From assembly GCA_902476475.1 (NCBI GenBank), contig CABSDO010000033.1, positions 1-19,278 of the forward strand: a stretch of 19,278 bases of DNA, in the 5' to 3' direction. The DNA comes from an uncultured Collinsella sp. (GTDB taxonomy: Bacteria > Actinomycetota > Coriobacteriia > Coriobacteriales > Coriobacteriaceae). Every line of letters begins with the position of its first letter. Within the stretch, counting starts at the first letter, position 1. Below are positions 1 to 7,859 of this stretch, piece after piece. The notes beneath the pieces are model-generated. The model made no database searches, was not told the DNA's origin, and saw nothing but the letters and a program-made list of their open reading frames with translations. A program made the translations under genes and the position numbers.

Positions 1-538
1 CGTCCGCATCGGCAGCCTGCGGCACGGCGATATTGCCGGTACCGCCCTCGATCACAGAAAAGCCTGCTGCGTGCGGGTCGACCGCATCGGCGCCAATCGT
101 GGGATGCTCGAGCTGCAGAAACGAGGGCATGGTGCTGCCCTGGTCGGCAACCGGAGTCTCGCCGGGTACAAAGGTCGAGGCCGCCTCGGCGGCCTCCTCT
201 TCCTCGGCGTCAACGTCAGCGTCGGCCACGGCGTCTTTCATCGCTTTGACGGCATCCATCATGGAGTCCATGACGGCGTCGAGCTCTTCTTCCGAAGAAA
301 CCTCGATAGGGCCCGCAGCTTGCGGAGCAGTATCCTGTACGGGGTGGTCGTCCTGAGCGGGCGCATCGTCGTTTTGCTCGCCTGCATCTTCGGCGCCGGG
401 GGTTTCCGCCGTAGCGCTTTCGTCCAAGATGGGGTCGTCGATGTCGATACCATCGCAGGTCACAGCGTCAGTATCTGCGGTGACGTCTGCGGGATCATCA
501 ATATGCTGTTGAGTCTGGGGGTCCAGCTCGTCTGTCAT
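1..538 (-). CDS. Acidic hypothetical protein, N-terminal part, runs off the left edge
   Basis: An open minus-strand frame starts at ATG 538-536 and stays open to the window edge, giving about 179 residues with no stop. There are two in-frame ATGs (544 and 538). The GAGGAG ribosome binding site at 553-548 lies 3 nt from the first and 9 nt from the second, so 538 is chosen. The visible part is strongly acidic and low in complexity, rich in Asp, Glu and Ala (begins MTDELDPQTQQHIDD; a later run is EVSSEEELDAVMDSMMDAV). It has no signal peptide, membrane segment or motif I recognise. Such a segment could be a disordered N-terminal tail on a folded domain lying beyond the window. The gene is divergent from the SDR gene at 833. 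Function unknown. Confidence 0.6.
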   Translation of the reverse strand, partial: MTDELDPQTQQHIDDPADVTADTDAVTCDGIDIDDPILDESATAETPGAEDAGEQNDDAPAQDDHPVQDTAPQAAGPIEVSSEEELDAVMDSMMDAVKAMKDAVADADVDAEEEEAAEAASTFVPGETPVADQGSTMPSFLQLEHPTIGADAVDPHAAGFSVIEGGTGNIAVPQAADAD

Positions 539-832
539 AGGCATGTGCTCCTCATCGTTGTTTGTCACCCTATGATAAAGTCTTGCGCCGACATCCCGTG
601 CGCCGCAGCAAAGTTTCAAAACGTGTTCGATGGCTCGATCTGATAACAATAACTCGGCCGCTTTATCCAGTTTGTACTTGACAATCCCTTCGCCGAACGA
701 CGTGGTGCCGTTCGCCTACCGCGGTCTTTTAATTTTGCTTGAACACGCTAAAGTTGCATCTCAGCTTTTGGCGCGTGAAGTTGGATACGCGCAGTCGGCG
801 GGCGTGCCCGTCGCGATTTGAAAGGACTTTGT
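539..832. other. Divergent intergenic region, about 290 nt
   Basis: This region separates the acidic minus-strand gene from the SDR gene and must hold the promoters for both. A TTGACA hexamer lies at about 679-684 on the plus strand, but no convincing -10 follows at 16-18 nt. On the minus strand a TATCAT-like hexamer lies near 576-571 with no clear -35. A 63-codon plus-strand frame at 630-821 ends inside the SDR ribosome binding site and is not called. No hairpin or operator was recognised. Confidence 0.3.
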
Positions 833-1633
833 ATGGGACTTTTCACTGGTAAGACCGTGATCGTCACCGGCGGCGGCAAGGCCACGCTTAAGGACGGTTC
901 CGCTGGCTCCATCGGCTACGGCATCGATATCGCATTTGCCAAGGAGGGCGCGAACCTCGTCATCACCGGCCGCAACGTCGCCAAGCTCGAGGCCGCCAAG
1001 GAGTCTCTCGAGGCCGAGTACGGTGTCAAGGTTCTGCCTGTTCAGGCCGATGTCTCGGCTGGTCAGGACAACGAGGCCGTCGTCCAGAACGTCATCGACA
1101 AGGCCATTGAGGAGTTCGGCCGCATCGACGCCGTCGTCAACAATGCTCAGGCCAGCGCCTCGGGTGTGACCATCGCCGACCACACCATGGATCAGTTTAA
1201 CCTGGCCATTTATTCCGGTCTGTATGCCACCTATCTGTACATGCAGAAGGCCTATCCGCACCTGAAGGAGACCAAGGGCTCCGTGGTCAACTTTGCCTCG
1301 GGCGCCGGCCTGTTTGGCAACTACGGCCAGTGCAGCTATGCCGCTGCCAAGGAGGGCATCCGCGGTCTGACCCGCGTCGCTGCCAACGAGTGGGGCAAGG
1401 ACGGCATCAACGTCAATATCGTTTGTCCGCTTGCTTGGACCGCTGCGCTCGAGAACTTCCAGGATGCCTATCCCGAGGCGTTCAAGGCCAATGTCCACAT
1501 GCCGCCGGCAGGCCACTACGGCGACGTCGAGAAGGAAATCGGCCGCGTTGTCGTTCAGCTCTGCGGTCCCGACTTTAAGTACATGAACGGCGAGACCGTC
1601 ACCCTCGAGGGTGGCATGGGCCAGCGGCCGTAG
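833..1633 (+). CDS. Short-chain dehydrogenase, likely NADP-dependent 12-alpha-hydroxysteroid dehydrogenase
   Basis: A 266-residue classical SDR. ATG 833 is chosen because AAAGGA (821-826) sits 6 nt upstream; a TTG further 5' would include the ribosome binding site. The cofactor loop begins TGGG (residues 12-15) and carries an insert before GSIGYGI (25-31). TGR (45-47) after the second strand suggests NADP(H). NNAQA replaces the usual NNAG at 103-107. The catalytic residues are Ser156, Tyr169 and Lys173 (YAAAK). The SGLYATYLYM stretch, the NFASGAGLFGN block and the C-terminal PDFKYMNGETVTLEGGMGQRP-like end closely match what I remember of clostridial bile-acid 12-alpha-HSDHs, which oxidise the C12 hydroxyl of cholate or deoxycholate. 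The substrate is inferred from resemblance only; another steroid or polyol remains possible. The gene stands alone, followed by hairpins. Confidence 0.8.
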   Translation: MGLFTGKTVIVTGGGKATLKDGSAGSIGYGIDIAFAKEGANLVITGRNVAKLEAAKESLEAEYGVKVLPVQADVSAGQDNEAVVQNVIDKAIEEFGRIDAVVNNAQASASGVTIADHTMDQFNLAIYSGLYATYLYMQKAYPHLKETKGSVVNFASGAGLFGNYGQCSYAAAKEGIRGLTRVAANEWGKDGINVNIVCPLAWTAALENFQDAYPEAFKANVHMPPAGHYGDVEKEIGRVVVQLCGPDFKYMNGETVTLEGGMGQRP

Positions 1634-1635
1634 GA

Positions 1636-1663
1636 GTTACGGCGTTTTACCAAACGCCGTAAC
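1636..1663 (+). terminator. 12-bp perfect hairpin just after the SDR stop codon
   Basis: Arms 1636-1647 (GTTACGGCGTTT) and 1652-1663 pair perfectly around the 4-nt loop TACC. The hairpin begins 3 nt after the SDR stop. No T-run follows, so it may be a transcript-end stabiliser or a weak terminator rather than a classical intrinsic one. Confidence 0.5.
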
Positions 1664-1676
1664 GGGCCGACGCTGC

Positions 1677-1776
1677 GCGGTCACCAGGGCGACAACTTGT
1701 CATTCAAAGAGGGCGGCATGACCAGAAGGTCTATGCCGCCCTCTTTTCATGCCAATTTGTTCGCCCTGGCGACCGC
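1677..1776. repeat. 100-nt nested imperfect palindrome with terminator-like core
   Basis: The core arms 1706-1719 (AAAGAGGGCGGCAT) and 1734-1747 pair around GACC-AGAA-GGTC, with one bulged A and a TTTT end, so the core could terminate in either direction. Outside it, 1677-1682 GCGGTC pairs with 1771-1776 GACCGC and CCAGGGCGA (1684-1692) pairs with TCGCCCTGG (1760-1768), with a few mismatches between. The arms together form a long hairpin of almost 100 nt, more than a simple terminator needs. It may be a folded mobile hairpin or a structured RNA. Confidence 0.6.
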
Positions 1777-1832
1777 TCGCTGACGTTGCTAGAACATCGG
1801 CGTTGCCTTGGCTGTTGGAGATGATCCCAGAT

Positions 1833-1864
1833 ATAGTCGTTGGGGGGCGTTCTTAAACGACTAT
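1833..1864. repeat. 9-bp inverted repeat upstream of tgt
   Basis: ATAGTCGTT (1833-1841) and AACGACTAT (1856-1864) pair perfectly across a 14-nt G-rich loop. The repeat lies about 50 nt upstream of the tgt -10 box, so it could be an operator or the last structural element of the hairpin-rich region. No regulator is implied by the sequence. Confidence 0.35.
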
Positions 1865-1915
1865 GACCCCTTTGCGCCAGTTTCTGTCGAGTCGGTGCTC
1901 CTTGCGGGTTGCCCG

Positions 1916-1921
1916 TATAAT
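1916..1921 (+). promoter_or_regulatory. -10 box of the tgt promoter
   Basis: A perfect TATAAT lies 37 nt before the tgt start codon. The -35 region 16-18 nt upstream is weak (around TCGGTG, 1892-1897). The untranslated leader would be about 30 nt and includes AAGGAG at 1944-1949. Confidence 0.5.
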
Positions 1922-1958
1922 GGTTTGCGTATGAACCGCAACCAAGGAGTTCCAGTTT

Positions 1959-3098
<1,140 letters not shown>

Positions 3099-3170
3099 GA
3101 GCTGCGACCGCTGACCGATAACTTGCAAGCACTTGATGCATCGTGGGTACCATACCGAATAGTTGATGTT

Positions 3171-3217
3171 CGGGCGGGTGTTTGGCGCATGGCGTCGACC
3201 CCGCCCGTTTCTATTTT
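3171..3217 (+). terminator. GC-rich hairpin with T-rich tail between tgt and the LOG gene
   Basis: CGGGCGGG (3171-3178) pairs with CCCGCCCG (3200-3207), followed by TTTCTATTTT. It lies only 16 nt before the LOG start codon, so besides ending the tgt transcript it could act as an attenuator in the leader of the next gene. Confidence 0.6.
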
Positions 3218-3232
3218 CGATAGGAGCATCCC

Positions 3233-3991
3233 ATGATTAAGAATGAGAACGTCGAGGGCGAGCCTGCCTACGACGAGACGTACCGCCGCGGCCCCGTGGT
3301 CATGCGCGGCCCCATGATTCCTAAGGACAACACCTACGCCAACCTGCTGGCGCCCGAGGATTCGACCGACTGGTTGCACGCCGACCCCTGGCGCGTGCTG
3401 CGCATTCAGGCAGAGTTTGTCGATGGTTTTGGCGCGCTTGCCGAGCTTGGTCCTGCGGTGACCATCTTCGGTAGCGCCCGCACGCCCAAGACCGATCCGC
3501 TTTACAAGGCGGCGCGCACCGTCGGGCGCAAAATCGCCCAGCGCGGCGTGGCGGTTATCACCGGCGGCGGTCCCGGCATCATGGAGGCGGCCAACAGGGG
3601 AGCGGCGAGTGTCAACGGCAAGTCAGTTGGCCTGGGCATTGAATTGCCGCACGAGCAGGGGCTCAATAAATACGTGAACCTCGGCATGGACTTCCGTTAC
3701 TTCTTTGTGCGCAAGACCATGTTCGTCAAATACAGCTCGGGTGCCATCGTGTTTCCCGGAGGTTTTGGTACGCTCGACGAAATGTTTGAGGTGCTCACGC
3801 TGGTGCAGACACACAAGGTCAAGCGCATGCCGCTCGTTTTGGTGGGAACCGAGTACTGGCAGGGCCTGTTCGACTGGCTCAACGGCCCGGTGATGGACGC
3901 CGGTATGATCAGCTCGCTCGATCCCGAGCTCGTGCATATCACCGACGACCTCAACGAAGCCGTCGACATCGCCCTGAGCGGGCTGATGTAG
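3233..3991 (+). CDS. LOG-family phosphoribohydrolase (TIGR00730-like Rossmann-fold protein)
   Basis: 252 residues. The family signature PGGFGTLDE (175-183) is complete, with the preceding Arg160-Lys161 pair and the nucleotide loop GGGPGIMEAANRGA (111-124). Family members hydrolyse the N-glycosidic bond of nucleoside 5'-monophosphates, releasing a free base and ribose 5-phosphate. The plant and some bacterial enzymes activate cytokinins; in gut bacteria the substrate is usually unknown, and nucleotide salvage is a reasonable guess. About 70 residues precede the conserved core, making this a long-form member. Start ATG 3233 has TAGGAG (3221-3226) 6 nt upstream. Cytosolic. Confidence 0.9.
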   Translation: MIKNENVEGEPAYDETYRRGPVVMRGPMIPKDNTYANLLAPEDSTDWLHADPWRVLRIQAEFVDGFGALAELGPAVTIFGSARTPKTDPLYKAARTVGRKIAQRGVAVITGGGPGIMEAANRGAASVNGKSVGLGIELPHEQGLNKYVNLGMDFRYFFVRKTMFVKYSSGAIVFPGGFGTLDEMFEVLTLVQTHKVKRMPLVLVGTEYWQGLFDWLNGPVMDAGMISSLDPELVHITDDLNEAVDIALSGLM

Positions 3992-4023
3992 GGCGCTGTG
4001 ACTGTTGTTATAGTAATGTGAAC

Positions 4024-4077
4024 GGCATACTGATGCTATTTAACATCAGTATGCCATCAAAACGGGGTATACTGATG
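4024..4077 (+). promoter_or_regulatory. Toxin-antitoxin operator: three 12-nt half-sites
   Basis: GGCATACTGATG (4024-4035) and its exact complement CATCAGTATGCC (4044-4055) form a perfect palindrome. A third half-site, GGTATACTGATG (4066-4077), differs by one base and contains the likely antitoxin start codon. A possible promoter, TTGTTA (4005-4010) with 17-nt spacing to TACTGA (4028-4033), overlaps the first half-site. This fits autorepression by the ribbon-helix-helix antitoxin, with or without toxin. Confidence 0.75.
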
Positions 4078-4404
4078 CAAAAGACGAGGGCGAGGAGGTC
4101 ACGTATATCTACTGCAACGATTAAGCCCACGACGGTCCGCATCGAGGAGGGGCTCAAGGAGCAGGCGACTGAGTTTTTAGATTCGGTTGGCCTGAGCCTT
4201 AATTCGTATCTCAACCTTGCCGTTCGGCAGCTTGTGAATCAGCGGAAAATTCCGTTTGAGATTGTGGGGCGGCCGGAGGTACCCAACGAGGCAACGAGGC
4301 GTGCCATGGTGATTGCCGAGGCCCATGAGCTGGGAATTTTGCCGGACGACAGCCCGTCATTCGATAACGTCGATGAGTTGATGACGTTTCTCGATGAGGA
4401 CTAG
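4075..4404 (+). CDS. dinJ: DinJ/RelB-family antitoxin
   Basis: 109 residues if translated from ATG 4075. The ribbon-helix-helix DNA-binding domain (TTVRIEEGLKEQATEFLDSVGLSLNSY, about 20-46) is typical of DinJ, followed by an acidic C-terminal arm that would wrap the toxin (SFDNVDELMTFLDED). It neutralises the ribonuclease encoded 3 nt downstream and probably represses its own promoter. The start is uncertain. ATG 4075 lies inside the third operator half-site with only GGGG upstream, while a perfect GAGGAGG (4092-4098) sits inside the frame with no normal start codon at the right distance. The first 19 residues are basic and not typical of the family. Confidence 0.85.
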   Translation: MQKTRARRSRISTATIKPTTVRIEEGLKEQATEFLDSVGLSLNSYLNLAVRQLVNQRKIPFEIVGRPEVPNEATRRAMVIAEAHELGILPDDSPSFDNVDELMTFLDED

Positions 4405-4407
4405 GCG

Positions 4408-4716
4408 ATGTTTGAGATTAAGGTCGAGGCTCAGTTTAAGGCCGACTATAAGCGAACGATGCAGAGCCATCCGCAGCTAAAAACCGAGTTCAAGGCAGCT
4501 GTCGCCGAGCTTGCGGCGCATGGTTCGCTTCCGGCAGAGTACGGTGCCCACGAGCTCTCTAACCCTGGCGGTAACTACAACGGTCACATCGATTTCCATC
4601 TATCCGACGGCCTGGTCGACGTGGTTGTTCTTTACCTGCCGCATAAAACCAATCCGGTGATTCGACTGGTAAGAATGGGCTCGCATCAAGAGTTATTTCA
4701 GGGTCCACTGAACTAG
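4408..4716 (+). CDS. yafQ: YafQ/RelE-superfamily mRNA interferase toxin
   Basis: 102 residues, the usual size. The C-terminal MGSHQELF carries the catalytic His93 and the aromatic Phe97 equivalent to YafQ His87 and Phe91. His48 (GAHEL) and His60 (NGHID) match the other conserved histidines. Such toxins cleave mRNA in the ribosomal A site. It starts 3 nt after the antitoxin stop, with its ribosome binding site (GATGAGGA) inside the antitoxin gene, so the two are translationally coupled. All key residues are present and the toxin looks functional. It sits next to the lower-GC helicase island and may help retain it. Confidence 0.88.
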   Translation: MFEIKVEAQFKADYKRTMQSHPQLKTEFKAAVAELAAHGSLPAEYGAHELSNPGGNYNGHIDFHLSDGLVDVVVLYLPHKTNPVIRLVRMGSHQELFQGPLN

Positions 4717-4731
4717 CCACCTGCTTCTAAG

Positions 4732-4794
4732 TTGCGGTGGAATAGGGATTGATTTGCGGCTTATAAGCCAAAAACAGTCCCTATTCCACCGCAA
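4732..4794. repeat. 63-nt palindrome, copy 1
   Basis: The outer stem is 4732-4751 paired with 4775-4794 (20 bp with one G-T pair). Inside are an asymmetric loop (ATTTGC / AAAAA) and a perfect inner palindrome GGCTTATAAGCC (4758-4769). It lies 15 nt after the toxin stop. On the minus strand it supplies the TAG (4783-4781) that ends the extended helicase frame. Copies 2 and 3 are at 8288 and 11704. Confidence 0.9.
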
Positions 4795-4942
4795 GTGATG
4801 GGGGTGTCCCGCCTGTTGACGCGGCATCTAGCTTTCCCTCGTGGCTGATTTCGTCTAAGAGCTCCGCTGCGATCTCGCTGTTTTTGAACCTGATGCTGCA
4901 GTCTTCGTTCTTGGGAAAAGCCAGCAGCGGGATCGTTCCGTA
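4781..4942 (-). pseudogene. Severed C-terminus of the helicase (PLD-like domain end)
   Basis: Directly after the helicase TGA (4945-4943) the same minus-strand frame stays open for 53 codons, to a TAG inside palindrome copy 1. It reads YGTIPLLAFPKNEDCSIRF and then an ...SEIAAELLDEI helix. This matches the usual end of a phospholipase D-like domain, where the strand before it ends in ...V-W-Y-G-S/T. The TGA occupies exactly the Trp position, so TGG changed to TGA explains the break by one base. Without it the protein would be about 1008 residues. Confidence 0.65.
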
Positions 4943-7807
4943 TCAGACAGTTTCTTCGTCAATTATCACTGCACACAAACGCCCTTCTGCTCTAATGGCA
5001 TACTCGACGTTCATTTCGGCCAAAGTCTCTTTTGCATCTTCACGCGGAGTCGAGGCAAGGTAAATCTCAAGGGCAATCCCTCGGGCAATGGCATCTCTGA
5101 TTGTATCGCCGAGCTTTGCGAGGCAGGCGGTGGATGCGTAGGGGGCTGCAATGAAGATGCTTTTGGCGGCATCGGCGATGTCTTCAACTAGAACCTCTAC
5201 GGCATTCGCAGGCTCTACGAGAATGTTTTGATCGGGCTGCTCGCCGCTTCCGGTCACGTAGACTTCGTACCCAAGCTTGGCGTACGTCTTGAGTCTCTTC
5301 TGGTACATGCGGGCGAGCATGGGTATCGACAAATCAACGTAGTCGAATATCTCAACCCGCTGTTTGCCGTCGTAATTTCTATGCAGCCTTCCTGCCTGTT
5401 GCGTTACGCTGCCATCCCAGGCTATCGGCGTCGCAATAAACAAGTTGTCGAGATATGCAAGGTCGAACCCCTCGCTCAGAAGGCTTTCGGTGGCAACGAT
5501 GATTCTGCACTCGTGCTCAAAGCCGGGAAGCTTGCTCAGTATCGCCTTCCTCTCTTTAGCATCGATTTCCCCGGTGAGGAGGATGGGCTCGTGTCCGCGG
5601 TCGCGAAGGAGCCTGCAAAGCTCCTCGGCATGCTTTTTCCTTTTTGAAAGCACAAGTGGGTGTCGACCGCTTGATGCGGCTTCGAGGGCATCGTCGACAA
5701 TTAGTTTGTTTCTAGCTGCATGCGCGCACAGAAGGTCGAGAATCTGATTGAAGCTTGCACCTGGCTCGTAGGCGGGTAGTCGAATTCCGGTAAAACGAGG
5801 CCGTACGATGCGCTGGATGCCCTGCTGGATCGCTTGCGTTTTTGGATCGATGACATAGCGAAGCGGGCCGCAGAGCATGGAGAGTGCCCGCGTAAGACCG
5901 TCGGAGCGCTCGGGCGTTGCGGAAAGGCCGTATACGTATTTGGCCGGGGCAGACTTGAGAACAAGCTCGAGCTGTGGCGCGGCGGCGTGGTGACATTCGT
6001 CGCAGATAATGAGGCCGTAATTACGAACAAGGTCCTTAACTATCGGCTCCCCGGTTTGAGGGTCTTTGCCAGACAGCGACTGGAACGAAGCGACGTCGAC
6101 GAGGCCGCTTACGGCATTTTTGCCTCCTCCTATTTGTCCGATGATCGGAGGCTGCCTCTTGCTGATTCGTCCTTTTGGGGTTCGGACGGGTTCTCTGTTG
6201 TCCGTAATGTCGATAAATCGCTCGAGCTGGGATTTCCATTGGGTTATGAGTGCAGTCTTGGGAACGATGACGAGCGTTGGAAGACCAATGGCGGCAATAA
6301 GATAAGCCCCGATGACGGTTTTACCGAAGCCCGTCGGCGCGGACATGATTCCATCTTCGTACGAGAGCATCTGGTCAGCGGCGATTTGCTGTTCAGGGCG
6401 AAGGGCGCCTTTAAATGTCATCACAATTTGATTATCGGATTGGCGTTCGTCTAAATAGTGGGCAGTAACGCCGGTTTCTTGGAGTAGCTGCTCAAGCTTG
6501 GTTTTGCAGCCTCTGGGAATCGCGACGCAGCCGCCTCTAAGCTCACTGAGGTCTATGAGCCGCGGTTTACCGAATACTGATTGATGCATAGATTGCGCGC
6601 GGAAGAATTCCGGGTTGGCGAATGTTGCGAGCCCGCGGATTTCCATTTGAGCCGCTGGACTCAGAGACTTCTCGGGGATGTACAGCATATCGGCTTGTGT
6701 GACGGGCAGCGATGAGGGAAAGTCTCGCGATGTGAGCGGTAGCCGCTTTCGTGGTTTTTGGGCATATCGTTTGGTTTTGTTTGCCACCGCAACTGTTGCT
6801 AGCCCGTGTGGGTTGTTTCCAGTGGCCTCGATCAAATTATGCACCGTCGAGCGCGGAATCAGCTGGATTTGTGACAGGTAGAGCCATTGGTCGGGAAAGG
6901 GCTCGAATTGCTCGTCTACAAATACGCTGTTTCCTTCACGTTGTGCCTTGCCTTGAAAGGGAAGTGCGATGAGGTTTCCAAAGCCTCCATCGGGGATAGT
7001 GACCTGAGCGGGGAGCATTCGATCAAAGGCCTCGAACGTGATTGTTTTATTAAGCGCCGCGGCTTCGGTTATGAGGTAACTTCCAAACTCTCTGGCAGCC
7101 TTTGCGTCGATTGGCTCGAGGAAGAAAAACCAGATGTGTGCGCCGTTGCCGGACCTTGAGCGCTCAACAGCGGCGTTAATGCCCCGTCGTTTTGCAACAA
7201 GCCGTACGGCATTTGTTGCCTCTTTCCAGTCCGCTTTGTCAAAATCGATGACGAGAACTTTCGTGTTGCAGTTCCTGTCGAGCACATATTGCCCGAGGAC
7301 GTCACGGAATCGGTCGTCCTTGCCTTTAAAGTGAGCGATGATTGTGGCATCGCTTAATTCGGGGAAGACGCGATTTGTGCACTCCGCGCATCTGATTCTT
7401 TGTTGGGCTGCTTTGGGGCAAATTCCCGGTTTCCACTCATTTGCGCAAGCGGGCGTATAGCCGATGCCCCCGTCTTTTCTGCGATATCCATGAGCGTAAA
7501 CATCTTTGCGGCAAGTAAAGAGACTGCGAAAGAGCTCGAGTTTGTCACGTGCTGGGCTCGCGCTGGTGACGATGCCCTCGATTTGCGCTCGTTCATCGAA
7601 CAAAGCGCCAGCTTCTTCCCACTCTTCAAGAGTGACGTAGGTCTGAACCGTTGTTGCAAATGACGATTTGTCGGTGTTGGTCCGATATATGCGTGATCGT
7701 CTGATCGTATTTAAATTGTGCGGTCCCAAAGAGGGCGTATTGATGCATGGTGTTGCCCATTTGAATGCCGTCCTTGTACTGGAGTTGTTGAGACGAGGGT
7801 ACGGCAT
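4943..7807 (-). CDS. TOTE-type primase/SF2 helicase/PLD-like protein, probably disrupted at both ends
   Basis: 954 codons from ATG 7807. Residues 85-315 form the archaeo-eukaryotic primase domain known from TOTE conflict-system helicases: a Cys cluster (121, 130, 140, 143), Asp188/Asp190 in VIDFD, and SGNGAHIW with His224. The SF2 helicase follows: PTGFGKT (491-497), DECH (603-606), SAT (629-631) and QQAGRLHR (803-810). Residues 860-954 begin a phospholipase D-like domain in which the HKD motif is replaced (RLCAVIIDEE), so it is probably inactive even if complete. These proteins are thought to act in anti-phage or mobile-element conflict. The gene ends at a premature TGA, and its first ~60 codons have no ribosome binding site and compete with a better frame. 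GC content is visibly lower than in neighbouring genes, which suggests horizontal transfer. Confidence 0.8.
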   Translation of the reverse strand: MPYPRLNNSSTRTAFKWATPCINTPSLGPHNLNTIRRSRIYRTNTDKSSFATTVQTYVTLEEWEEAGALFDERAQIEGIVTSASPARDKLELFRSLFTCRKDVYAHGYRRKDGGIGYTPACANEWKPGICPKAAQQRIRCAECTNRVFPELSDATIIAHFKGKDDRFRDVLGQYVLDRNCNTKVLVIDFDKADWKEATNAVRLVAKRRGINAAVERSRSGNGAHIWFFFLEPIDAKAAREFGSYLITEAAALNKTITFEAFDRMLPAQVTIPDGGFGNLIALPFQGKAQREGNSVFVDEQFEPFPDQWLYLSQIQLIPRSTVHNLIEATGNNPHGLATVAVANKTKRYAQKPRKRLPLTSRDFPSSLPVTQADMLYIPEKSLSPAAQMEIRGLATFANPEFFRAQSMHQSVFGKPRLIDLSELRGGCVAIPRGCKTKLEQLLQETGVTAHYLDERQSDNQIVMTFKGALRPEQQIAADQMLSYEDGIMSAPTGFGKTVIGAYLIAAIGLPTLVIVPKTALITQWKSQLERFIDITDNREPVRTPKGRISKRQPPIIGQIGGGKNAVSGLVDVASFQSLSGKDPQTGEPIVKDLVRNYGLIICDECHHAAAPQLELVLKSAPAKYVYGLSATPERSDGLTRALSMLCGPLRYVIDPKTQAIQQGIQRIVRPRFTGIRLPAYEPGASFNQILDLLCAHAARNKLIVDDALEAASSGRHPLVLSKRKKHAEELCRLLRDRGHEPILLTGEIDAKERKAILSKLPGFEHECRIIVATESLLSEGFDLAYLDNLFIATPIAWDGSVTQQAGRLHRNYDGKQRVEIFDYVDLSIPMLARMYQKRLKTYAKLGYEVYVTGSGEQPDQNILVEPANAVEVLVEDIADAAKSIFIAAPYASTACLAKLGDTIRDAIARGIALEIYLASTPREDAKETLAEMNVEYAIRAEGRLCAVIIDEETV

Positions 7808-7859
7808 TGCGGCTTTTTGGGATATCTAATTTCGATTCAAGTTCGCTAATGGCGAGGGA
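7626..7859 (-). pseudogene. Probable original helicase N-terminus in a shifted frame
   Basis: A minus-strand frame offset from the helicase frame is open from 7859 to a TGA at 7628-7626. It reads protein-like: ISELESKLDIPKSRNAV, then QMGNTMHQYALFGTAQFKYD. ATG 7760 has AAGGA (7775-7771) 10 nt upstream, unlike the helicase ATG 7807, which has no ribosome binding site. Third-position GC also slightly favours this frame. The simplest reading is a frameshift around 7640-7700 that separated the helicase from its true N-terminus. The alternative is a separate 44-residue gene overlapping the helicase start. No ATG opens the longer frame; an ATT lies at 7850. Confidence 0.4.

Noticed and set aside
630..821. 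63-codon plus-strand frame upstream of the SDR gene
   Set aside because: It has no ribosome binding site, its stop lies inside the SDR ribosome binding site, and it has no recognisable family. It remains possible but unsupported.
4943..4945. TGA read as selenocysteine or as Trp in the helicase
   Set aside because: The position is a structural Trp, not a catalytic Cys/Sec site, and actinobacteria use TGA as stop. A plain nonsense mutation is simpler.
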